From contig WFQA01000060.1 of NCBI GenBank assembly GCA_015487255.1, forward strand, positions 1-11,363: DNA of 11,363 nucleotides. Direction: 5' to 3'. The notes beneath the pieces are model-generated. The model was not told where the DNA came from. It saw nothing but the letters and a program-made list of their open reading frames with translations, and did no database searches. Made by a program: the position numbers and the translations under genes. The DNA is from Paracoccaceae bacterium. GTDB lineage: Bacteria > Pseudomonadota > Alphaproteobacteria > Rhodobacterales > Rhodobacteraceae. Positions 6,364-11,363 of the stretch are shown one piece after another (within the stretch, counting starts at the first letter, position 1; each line of letters begins with the position of its first letter).

Positions 6364-7477
6364 GGCGCTGAAAATCCCGAAGCTACCGGGAAAAAAGCGC
6401 CGCGAGGCCAAGCAGGCGGTGCAAGATGCGCTGAGTGACCAACGCCATTTCCCCTGCCCGTCCTGCGGGGCTGATCTGCGCTTTCACCCCGGCGAGGCGC
6501 AGATGGTCTGCACCCATTGTGAGGCCAGGGTGCCGGTGCCCGATGTGGATGACGCCGCGGCGCATATAGAGCATGATTTCCATAAATTCCTCAAAGATGA
6601 CCTGAAGCGCCCGGAAATCGAGGTCAGCGCGCTCAATTGCAGCACCTGCGGGGCCAGTGTCGAGTTTGACCCCGACGAGCATTCACGCACCTGCCCGTTT
6701 TGTGACAGTGTGATCGTGGCGGATGTATCAACCCAGCGCAAACTGGTGCCACAAGGCCTGCTGCCCTTCGGGCTGATGGAAAAGGAGGCGCAGGCGGCGC
6801 TGCGGGATTGGCTCAGCAGCCGTTGGCTGGCGCCAAACGACATCGAGGAAGAGAGCAAGGCAGACAAGTTCAACGGCATCTACGTGCCGATCTGGACCTA
6901 TGACAGCACCACGACGACCAGCTATAAAGGCCAGCGCGGGCGCTCGGTCGGCTCGGGCAAAAACCGCCGCACGGTCTGGACCAATGTTTCCGGCACGGTG
7001 ACCGGCAGTTTTGATGATGTGATGGTTTCGGGTTCGGCCTCGGTCTCGGCCGAGTTCAAAGACGCGCTCGGGCCATGGCCGACCCATAAGCTGGAGACTT
7101 ATCAAACCGAATTTCTGGCCGGGTTCCGCGCCGAAAATCACACGGTAGGGCTGGCGGAGGGCTTTGCGCAGGCGGACAGGTTTATGAAGGTCAAAATCAC
7201 CGACTGGATCCGCGCGGATATTGGCGGCTCGCGCCAGCGGATACTTTCCAGCTCGACCAGCCACGCAAACCAGACCTTCAAACATATCCTGCTGCCGGTT
7301 TGGATCACCCATTATTCACTCGACAAAAAACGCTATCGGCTGAGTGTGAACGGGGCTACCGGCAAAGTTTATGGCCAACGGCCGTTTTCAATGCTGAAGC
7401 TGTTTGGCGCATCTGCGGGTGCTTCGGGGGTGATGGCTGTGCTTGGGGTTATGCTTTCCAGGGCGATGGGGGCGTAG
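6356..7477 (+). CDS. twin zinc-ribbon (TFIIB-type) membrane-anchored protein, YdjG-like
   Basis: 373 residues from GTG 6356, supported by GGAG at 6345-6348 with 7-base spacing; TTG 6350 would sit too close to that site. Two zinc ribbons are visible: C34/C37 with C52/C55 and C95/C98 with C113/C116. A region with LPFGLMEKEAQAALRDWLSSRWLAPNDI (136-163) and GIYVPIWTYDS (174-184) follows, then a polar beta-rich stretch and a second aromatic motif ILLPVWITHYS (311-321). The tail 345-369 is a Gly/Ala-rich hydrophobic anchor. This layout resembles Bacillus YdjG-type proteins of PspA/SPFH membrane-stress operons. Relatives are often mislabelled primosomal protein N' or helicase because of the ribbons, but no helicase motif is present. 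Molecular function is unknown. Confidence 0.85.
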   Translation: MTEALKIPKLPGKKRREAKQAVQDALSDQRHFPCPSCGADLRFHPGEAQMVCTHCEARVPVPDVDDAAAHIEHDFHKFLKDDLKRPEIEVSALNCSTCGASVEFDPDEHSRTCPFCDSVIVADVSTQRKLVPQGLLPFGLMEKEAQAALRDWLSSRWLAPNDIEEESKADKFNGIYVPIWTYDSTTTTSYKGQRGRSVGSGKNRRTVWTNVSGTVTGSFDDVMVSGSASVSAEFKDALGPWPTHKLETYQTEFLAGFRAENHTVGLAEGFAQADRFMKVKITDWIRADIGGSRQRILSSSTSHANQTFKHILLPVWITHYSLDKKRYRLSVNGATGKVYGQRPFSMLKLFGASAGASGVMAVLGVMLSRAMGA

Positions 7478-7478
7478 G

Positions 7479-7510
7479 CCGCCGAGCGTAGCGAGGCCAT
7501 GGCCCAAACG
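7479..7510 (+). repeat. dispersed repeat A, copy 1 (forward), directly after the zinc-ribbon gene
   Basis: A 32-base block beginning CCGCCGAGCGTAGCGAGGCC starts one base after the stop codon. It matches 30 of 32 positions with the reverse complement of 9929-9960; both differences are C/T. The other copy abuts the tldD stop. The interior GGCCATGGCC is itself palindromic. Confidence 0.85.
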
Positions 7511-7515
7511 CGAGT

Positions 7516-7538
7516 ATGTTTTTGCGTAGCAAAAATAT
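7516..7538 (+). repeat. hairpin TTTTTGC-GTA-GCAAAAA trailing repeat A copy 1
   Basis: A perfect 7-bp stem (7519-7525 / 7529-7535) with loop GTA; the G-T, T-A and A-T pairs outside extend it to about 10 bp. The inverted repeat A copy carries an unrelated-sequence hairpin (TTGTTGC/GCAACAA, 9903-9920) at the comparable position, so structure is kept while sequence differs. Confidence 0.7.
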
Positions 7539-7581
7539 GTGAGTGGAGGGGGCCACGGCTGGCTGTGTGCTCCGCCAAGAG

Positions 7582-7659
7582 TGCCTTTGCTTCGGGGCAG
7601 GGCACAAGGACCAGTCTATCTGTATAACCTTGCGCTGCCCCACCCGCTCAGCAAAGGCA
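7582..7659. repeat. inverted repeat with TGCCTTTGCT arms (repeat B)
   Basis: TGCCTTTGCT (7582-7591) pairs perfectly with AGCAAAGGCA (7650-7659), and inside them GGGGCA (7594-7599) pairs with TGCCCC (7636-7641). The same TGCCTTTGC-YGAG-TGGGGC wording recurs at 9802-9820 upstream of dprA. Confidence 0.68.
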
Positions 7660-7690
7660 AGTTTTCAGCAAGCTGAAAACCGGGTTGCCT
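7655..7690. repeat. palindrome GTTTTCAGC/GCTGAAAAC with outer AGGCAA/TTGCCT arms
   Basis: A perfect 9-bp palindrome (7661-7669 / 7672-7680, 2-base centre) is flanked by AGGCAA (7655-7660) and TTGCCT (7685-7690), which extend the stem across a CGGG bulge. Its left arm overlaps the right arm of repeat B. A shorter TCAGC/GCTGA relative lies at 9784-9796. Confidence 0.68.
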
Positions 7691-7692
7691 CC

Positions 7693-7717
7693 GGCCATGG
7701 CCTCGGCTGCGCCTCGG
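7693..7717 (-). repeat. dispersed repeat A, diverged inverted copy 2
   Basis: Read on the minus strand it begins CCGAGGCGCAGCCGAGGCC and continues ATGGCC. It equals the core of copy 1 except for two single-base insertions and one C/T change. Confidence 0.6.
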
Positions 7718-7719
7718 TG

Positions 7720-7757
7720 GGGGGCTTTCAGCCCCCTGACGAAGAGTATTTGAAAAG
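7720..7757 (+). repeat. GGGGGCT hairpin plus GAGTATTT element, second copy
   Basis: A 7-bp stem GGGGGCT (7720-7726) / AGCCCCC (7730-7736) with loop TTC is followed by GACGAAGAGTATTTGAAAAG. It matches the arrangement at 319-362 (G/C hairpin, then GAGTATTT, then an A-rich stretch). It is not in front of a live gene here. Confidence 0.62.
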
Positions 7758-7853
7758 GAGGGAATCCGCTCAGGGTTTGTGGATATGCCCCCTTTAGCGC
7801 TGCTCCGGGTTCTTATTTAAGCGGTAAATCGCACGAATTTAGTATGGAGAAAC

Positions 7854-7857
7854 CTTA
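7854..7857. repeat. target-site duplication, left copy (CTTA)
   Basis: CTTA immediately outside the left inverted repeat is identical to 8337-8340 outside the right one. Confidence 0.75.
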
Positions 7858-7865
7858 GGAATCTC

Positions 7866-7895
7866 TGAACAAGGCCGTGATTTCCGTGCTATAAT
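7866..7895 (+). promoter_or_regulatory. putative transposase promoter
   Basis: TATAAT (7890-7895) is a perfect -10 box. TGAACA (7866-7871, 4 of 6 to TTGACA) lies 18 bases upstream and falls inside the left inverted repeat, a common arrangement in insertion elements. The promoter is inferred from sequence only. Confidence 0.5.
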
Positions 7896-7928
7896 TTTGG
7901 CATGAATTACAATTTTGGCATGAATTAC
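7893..7928 (+). repeat. perfect 18-bp tandem duplication
   Basis: AATTTTGGCATGAATTAC occurs twice back to back (7893-7910, 7911-7928), between the putative -10 box and the transposase ribosome site (GGGGGA, 7929-7934). Confidence 0.9.
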
Positions 7929-7941
7929 GGGGGATTTGGGC

Positions 7942-8279
7942 TTGAAACAGCAGAGTTTTTCGTCGCTTGAGCAGGCTCACAAGAAAAAGCAAACCAAGCG
8001 GGAGATTTTTCTTGGCGAGATGGATACAGTGCTGCCCTGGTCTCGGCTGGAGGCGCTGATTTCGCCGCACTGCGCCAAGCCGCGCAAGGGCCGCCCGCAG
8101 ATGCCGCTTTTGGTGATGCTCAGAATTTATTTCCCAAAACAGTGGTATGGCCTTTCCGATCCCGGCGCCGAAGAGGCACTTTATGGCACGCATTCGATGC
8201 GCGATTTTGCCGGGCTGGACCTCGCCCACAACGCCATAAAACAGTCGCAAAAACGGACGCAAAACGGCTGGTGTCGTGA
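7942..8279 (+). pseudogene. IS5-family transposase, N-terminal remnant
   Basis: The start is taken as TTG 7942, 7 bases after GGGGGA. The first 95 or so residues fit IS5-group transposases: KQTKREIFLGEMDTVLPW, then LLVMLRIYFPKQWYGLSDPGAEEALY and SMRDFAGLDL. Homology stops near base 8226, before any DDE catalytic residue. Intact relatives are about 320-360 residues. From 8223 another frame reads RPQRHKTVAKTDAKRLVS and stops at 8277-8279, plausibly the original C-terminal tail joined out of frame by the deletion. The original frame stays open to 8367, past the element's right end. No catalytic activity is possible. Confidence 0.82.
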
Positions 8280-8336
8280 ATTCGAGCGGCAATCGACAAC
8301 TGCCGCATGCCGAAAGTCATGTTGTTCAGAGCTTCC

Positions 8337-8340
8337 CTTA
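8337..8340. repeat. target-site duplication, right copy (CTTA)
   Basis: CTTA immediately outside the right inverted repeat is identical to 7854-7857. Confidence 0.75.
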
Positions 8341-8420
8341 CAGAACTGGAATTTACAGCGAAAATAAACATGGACAAACTGGCAGCGTCTTGTCATTGGT
8401 TTACCCTTGTGGACACTCAA

Positions 8421-8481
8421 AAATTTGGTGGCTATTTGGGAGCAGGCCACTATTTCTGCGGGGTTTATCTGCACCAAATTT
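8421..8481. repeat. 10-bp inverted repeat AAATTTGGTG/CACCAAATTT
   Basis: The perfect arms at 8421-8430 and 8472-8481 are separated by 41 bases, in the short gap between the IS remnant and the dprA stop. On the minus strand they lie in the dprA 3' region. The spacing is long for a terminator and there is no T-run. Confidence 0.45.
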
Positions 8482-8491
8482 GCCGAGCCCG

Positions 8492-9685
8492 CTACCCCGC
8501 CAGCGAGAGCATGCCGCCGGGGTGGCGCTTAATTTCACCCGCCAATTCCATCTCAAGGATCAACTCCATGGCTTCCGGGGTTGTCAATCCGCTCTCGCGG
8601 ATCAGGGTGTCTTCCGGAATCGGGGCCGTGCTGAGGATTGATTTGATCGCGGCGGGGAGCGGTTGATCGGTTTTGTTGATGGTTTTTTCAGCCGGGGGCG
8701 CGGTTTTTTCTGTGTATGCGGGTGGATGGGCAATATGGACATCTGGCATATCCATTGGCAGGTAGCGTTGGGCCGCTCCGTTCAGGTGCTCGATTACATC
8801 CGCGCCCGAGCGCACCAGCCCCGCCCCGTCTCTTAGCAGCATATTGCAGCCCGAGGCGCGCGGGTCCAACGGGGAGCCGGGAACCGCCATCACCTCCCGC
8901 CCCTGGTCAAGTGCGTTGCGCGCCGTAATCAGAGAGCCGGATTTGGCCGCGCCCTCGATCACCACAACGCCCAATGAAATGCCCGAGATAATCCGGTTGC
9001 GCCGTGGGAAGTGCCGCGCCTGCGGGGCGGTGCCGACCGGAGCTTCGGATACAATCAGCCCCTCTGTGGCCAATTCAGACCAAAGCGCCTTGTTCTCACG
9101 CGGATACACGGTTTCAACCCCGCCCGCCAGCACAGCGATACTGCCGGTCGCCAAGCTGGCCTTATGCGCGGCGGCATCCACCCCGCGTGCCATCCCCGAG
9201 GCAATGACATAGCCCTCACCACCAAGCTCTTCGGCCAATATACGCGCCATGCGCTGGCCGAGCGAAGAAGCATTGCGCGCCCCGACCAGCCCCACGGTGG
9301 GTTTAGCGGCCAAGCTCACATCACCAATCGCCCAAAGCAGCGGTGGCGGGTCTGGGATCAGGGCCAGATGCGGCGGGTAACCCGGCCCGCCAAGGCAGAG
9401 CAATTCAGCCCCTGCCTTGAGCCCGGCCTCCATCTCAGCCTCGGCCTGAGCCACGCTGCATGGCGCATACCCGCGTGCTCCGGCTTTGACAGCCACCTGT
9501 GGCAGTGCATTCAGAGCGGCCTCAGCATGGCTGTGCTCGCGGATCAGGCGGATAAAGGTCGAAGGCCCAACCCGGCGAGACCGTGAAAGCCGCACCCACG
9601 CCAAAAGCTCCTCTTCGCTTTGCGGCAAGGCATTAGCCGGAATCTTGGTGCTTTGCACATCATTAAACGCAGGTATACTATCCAT
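8492..9685 (-). CDS. dprA: DNA-processing protein DprA (Smf)
   Basis: 397 residues. DprA binds incoming single-stranded DNA in the cytoplasm and loads RecA during transformation; in rhodobacteria it also serves gene transfer agent recipients. Seen: an N-terminal SAM-like region (WVRLSRSRRVGPSTF, 30-44), then the Rossmann-like core with GLVGARNAS (132-140), SGMARGVDAAAHK (163-175), HFPRRNRIISG (225-235) and GSLITARNALDQGREVMAVPG (250-270). After a Pro/Lys-rich linker (315-345) comes a C-terminal winged-helix domain (347-397), as in full-length alphaproteobacterial forms. ATG 9685-9683 has no clear ribosome site and lies inside a 12-bp inverted repeat; GTG at codon 10 is an alternative. tldD lies upstream on the same strand, but 275 bases of repeats argue for separate transcription. 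Confidence 0.96.
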   Translation of the reverse strand: MDSIPAFNDVQSTKIPANALPQSEEELLAWVRLSRSRRVGPSTFIRLIREHSHAEAALNALPQVAVKAGARGYAPCSVAQAEAEMEAGLKAGAELLCLGGPGYPPHLALIPDPPPLLWAIGDVSLAAKPTVGLVGARNASSLGQRMARILAEELGGEGYVIASGMARGVDAAAHKASLATGSIAVLAGGVETVYPRENKALWSELATEGLIVSEAPVGTAPQARHFPRRNRIISGISLGVVVIEGAAKSGSLITARNALDQGREVMAVPGSPLDPRASGCNMLLRDGAGLVRSGADVIEHLNGAAQRYLPMDMPDVHIAHPPAYTEKTAPPAEKTINKTDQPLPAAIKSILSTAPIPEDTLIRESGLTTPEAMELILEMELAGEIKRHPGGMLSLAG

Positions 9686-9715
9686 TAACCATTTGTCACA
9701 TGGAAATGGTTAATG
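9683..9715 (-). promoter_or_regulatory. 12-bp inverted repeat with CtrA-like half-sites over the dprA start
   Basis: CATTAACCATTT (9683-9694) and its perfect reverse complement (9704-9715) flank a 9-base spacer. Each arm contains TTAACCAT, the known CtrA half-site; the full CtrA consensus TTAA-N7-TTAA is not met. The 3' arm on the transcript includes the dprA AUG, so it could be a protein operator or an mRNA hairpin hiding the start codon. Confidence 0.6.
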
Positions 9716-9743
9716 TGAAGTAAACAAGGTTGCAGTTGAGCCT

Positions 9744-9796
9744 GCCGAGCGTAAGCTCGGCCACCGGCGTCGCCAGACACCGTTCAGCTTTGCTGA
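9744..9796. repeat. two small hairpins upstream of dprA
   Basis: GCCGAGC/GCTCGGC (9744-9750 / 9755-9761, loop GTAA) and TCAGC/GCTGA (9784-9788 / 9792-9796, loop TTT). The first has the CCGAGCGTA wording of repeat A. The second echoes the palindrome at 7661-7680. Confidence 0.55.
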
Positions 9797-9801
9797 TAAG
9801 A

Positions 9802-9844
9802 TGCCTTTGCCGAGTGGGGCTTTAGCCCCGCAGAGGTAAAGGCA
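9802..9844. repeat. two-tier stem-loop, relative of repeat B
   Basis: The outer arms TGCCTTTGCC (9802-9811) and GGTAAAGGCA (9835-9844) pair with one G-T wobble. The inner arms GGGGCT/AGCCCC (9816-9821 / 9824-9829) form a second stem. The left half matches the minus strand of 7636-7659. Confidence 0.68.
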
Positions 9845-9902
9845 ATTTGCCGGAATGTCAGGATATTTACTGCAGCGCTGCGGGTTTGCCCTCCGTTCGG
9901 GC

Positions 9903-9920
9903 TTGTTGCTTGCGCAACAA
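9903..9920. repeat. hairpin TTGTTGC/GCAACAA next to repeat A copy 3
   Basis: A perfect 7-bp stem (9903-9909 / 9914-9920) with loop TTGC. It holds the place relative to repeat A that the TTTTTGC/GCAAAAA hairpin holds at 7519-7535. Confidence 0.7.
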
Positions 9921-9928
9921 TTCCCTCT

Positions 9929-9960
9929 CGTTTGGGCCGTGGCCTCGCTGCGCTCGGCGG
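9929..9960 (-). repeat. dispersed repeat A, inverted copy 3, directly after tldD
   Basis: On the minus strand it begins CCGCCGAGCGCAGCGAGGCC at the base following the tldD stop codon and matches 30 of 32 positions with 7479-7510. Together the two copies bracket dprA and the IS remnant as inverted repeats. Confidence 0.85.
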
Positions 9961-11363
9961 TCAGCCTGCCGAGCCGCCCACTGTTAGCCCGCCAATCAGC
10001 AAGGTGGGCTGACCAACGCCCACCGGCACCATTTGCCCCGCTTTGCCGCAAGAGCCGATGCCGGGGTCCATGGCGCTGTCATTGCCAATGGCGCGAACCT
10101 GGCGCAGGGCCGAAGGGCCGTCGCCGATCAGGGTCGCGCCTTTGACCGGGTATTTGATTTCGCCGTTCTCGACCTTGTAGGCCTCGGTGCAGCTGAACAC
10201 AAATTTTCCATTGGTGATATCCACCTGACCACCACTGAAATTCACCGCATAAATACCGTCCTTGATTTCTTTGATCACCTCGTCAGGGCTGGCCTTGCCA
10301 CTTTCCATGATGGTGTTGGTCATGCGCGGCATCGGAGCGTGGGCGTAGCTTTGCCGCCGCCCGTTGCCGGTGGCGGGCACATCCATCAGCCGCGCGTTTT
10401 GGCGGTCTTGCATATAGCCAACCAGAATGCCGTCCTCGATCAGCACATTGCGCTGGCTCGGGGTGCCCTCGTCGTCAAAGTTGATTGATCCGCGACGGTT
10501 GGGGATGGTGCCGTCATCAACCACCGTCACTCCTTTAGCCGCCACCTGCTTGCCCATCAGCCCGGCAAAGGCGCTGGTTTGTTTGCGGTTGAAATCACCT
10601 TCTAAGCCGTGGCCGATGGCCTCGTGCAGCAAAATACCCGGCCAGCCATTGCCCAAGGCCACATCCATAATCCCCGCCGGGGCGTCTTGGGCCTCCAGGT
10701 TGACCAGAGCAATGCGCAGCGCCTCGCGGGTGGCGGCTTGCCAGTGCGCCGCATCGAGCAGCAGGCTGATTTCGGCGCGCCCGCCGCTGCCATGGCTGCC
10801 CGCCTCGCGGCGGCCGTCTTTTTCAACCGTGACGGAGACATATAATATGGTCATCGGGCGCACATCGCGCCGCAATTCGCCTTCTGGGCGCAGAATCTCG
10901 ACCTCCTGCAATGAGGCCCCCAATGTGGCCGAGACCTGCACCACGCGGCGATCAAGGCTGCGGGCAAAATCGTCGATCTCGCGCAGGGTTTCGACCTTGA
11001 GGGCGAAGGGGGCGTCAGTGATCGGGTCGGCGTCGGTATAAAGGCGCTGGTTGGTTTTGCCCGGGGCATCGGCGAGATGGCCGCCGCCGGTGCCAATGGC
11101 AAGGCGGGCGGTTTTGGCGGCGCGGGTGAGGGCGGGCATGGATATTTCGCTCGAATGGGCATAGGCGGCGGTTTCGCCATGGATGGCGCGCAGGCCAAAG
11201 CCCTCGCCGGCGTCGAAGCTGGCGTTTTTCAGGGTGCCATCATCAAAAACCAGGGTTTCGGCGCGTTTGCGCTCCAGAAATATCTCGCCATCATGGCCAC
11301 CGGATACGGTATCGCGCAGCAGGCGCAGGGCGGCGTTTTGGTCAAGGTTGGTTTCAAAAGGGC
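9961..11363 (-). CDS. tldD: TldD metalloprotease, N-terminus cut by window edge
   Basis: 466 residues are in the window, reading from the right edge (PFETNLDQNAALRLL) to TGA 9963-9961. About 16 are missing, judging by alignment of the metal ligands with E. coli TldD. TldD with its partner TldE/PmbA forms a cytoplasmic zinc protease that degrades unfolded peptides, and in some bacteria it matures microcins or processes CcdA. Seen: the HEAIGH zinc motif (H246, E247, H251 of the visible part) in LLHEAIGHGLEGD, and the third ligand Cys438 in MDPGIGSCGKAGQ, so the active site looks intact. FLERKRAETLVFDDG and GEGFGLRAIHGE (27-63) are typical TldD N-terminal wording. The internal Met codon at 11139 is not the start, since the conserved frame continues upstream to the edge. 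Confidence 0.96.
   Translation of the reverse strand, partial: PFETNLDQNAALRLLRDTVSGGHDGEIFLERKRAETLVFDDGTLKNASFDAGEGFGLRAIHGETAAYAHSSEISMPALTRAAKTARLAIGTGGGHLADAPGKTNQRLYTDADPITDAPFALKVETLREIDDFARSLDRRVVQVSATLGASLQEVEILRPEGELRRDVRPMTILYVSVTVEKDGRREAGSHGSGGRAEISLLLDAAHWQAATREALRIALVNLEAQDAPAGIMDVALGNGWPGILLHEAIGHGLEGDFNRKQTSAFAGLMGKQVAAKGVTVVDDGTIPNRRGSINFDDEGTPSQRNVLIEDGILVGYMQDRQNARLMDVPATGNGRRQSYAHAPMPRMTNTIMESGKASPDEVIKEIKDGIYAVNFSGGQVDITNGKFVFSCTEAYKVENGEIKYPVKGATLIGDGPSALRQVRAIGNDSAMDPGIGSCGKAGQMVPVGVGQPTLLIGGLTVGGSAG

Larger units (their letters stand above)
7478..7857. other. non-coding palindromic-repeat mosaic
   Basis: The 380 bases between the zinc-ribbon gene and the insertion-element remnant hold no credible gene. 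Open frames here run through hairpins and have no protein-like composition. Up to about 7760 it is almost entirely stacked inverted repeats (listed separately). From about 7765 to 7857 it becomes plainer and more AT-rich, and I see no further structure. Confidence 0.75.
7858..8336 (+). mobile_element. internally deleted IS5-family element
   Basis: Terminal inverted repeats GGAATCTCTGAACAA (7858-7872) and TTGTTCAGAGCTTCC (8322-8336) match at 14 of 15 positions. CTTA (7854-7857 and 8337-8340) flanks both ends, a 4-bp target duplication as expected for IS5-type insertion. The 479-bp body holds the transposase N-terminus and the right end, but the catalytic middle is gone, whereas intact relatives are about 1 kb or longer. 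It cannot move by itself, but the intact ends could be used by a related transposase elsewhere. It sits in the convergent gap between the zinc-ribbon gene and dprA and disrupts no recognised gene. Confidence 0.85.

Noticed and set aside
6356..7477. Primosomal protein N'/helicase function for the zinc-ribbon protein
   Set aside because: No Walker A, Walker B or other helicase motif; only the zinc ribbons are shared.
7543..7797. Small plus-strand open frame in the repeat region
   Set aside because: It runs through several palindromes and has no credible ribosome site or recognisable protein.
8373..8500. Possible gene remnant between the IS element and dprA (frame starting MDKLAASCHWFT)
   Set aside because: No recognisable family, no ribosome site, and the frame runs antisense into the end of dprA.
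9011..9586. Plus-strand open frame (191 codons) opposite dprA
   Set aside because: Shadow frame; dprA motifs on the minus strand account for the coding signal.

Overview
The window reads as ordinary chromosome of a Rhodobacterales (roseobacter-type) alphaproteobacterium. This is inferred from GC-rich coding, the flavour of the DprA and TldD proteins, a reductive-pyrimidine/hydantoin catabolic operon with its own NMT1/THI5-type ABC importer, and compact hairpin repeats between genes. No rRNA, tRNA, CRISPR or prophage genes are visible.

Region 1 (1-6040, + strand) is one tightly packed operon. It contains the 3' end of an M20-family amidohydrolase, a complete dihydropyrimidinase (hydA), an unrecognised multi-pass membrane protein, an ABC ATPase, two permeases and a periplasmic binding protein, and it ends at a probable terminator (6009-6039). 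The dihydropyrimidinase opens the ring of dihydrouracil or a hydantoin. The M20 enzyme would hydrolyse the resulting N-carbamoyl amino acid to ammonia, CO2 and an amino acid. The importer probably brings in the pyrimidine or a related heterocycle.

Region 2 (6040-7477, + strand) is a two-gene unit: a 103-residue two-helix membrane protein overlapping by 8 bases a 373-residue protein with two four-cysteine zinc ribbons and a C-terminal hydrophobic anchor. The latter resembles Bacillus YdjG-type membrane-stress proteins.

Region 3 (7478-8491) has no intact gene. It holds a mosaic of palindromic repeats and an internally deleted IS5-family element (7858-8336) that still has both terminal inverted repeats and a 4-bp target duplication.

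Region 4 (8492-11363, - strand) holds dprA and, upstream of it, tldD (cut by the window edge). They are separated by 275 bases that carry a second repeat mosaic sharing modules with region 3. The dprA start codon lies inside a perfect 12-bp inverted repeat whose arms contain TTAACCAT, the half-site of the cell-cycle/gene-transfer regulator CtrA. This is the most testable novelty here.
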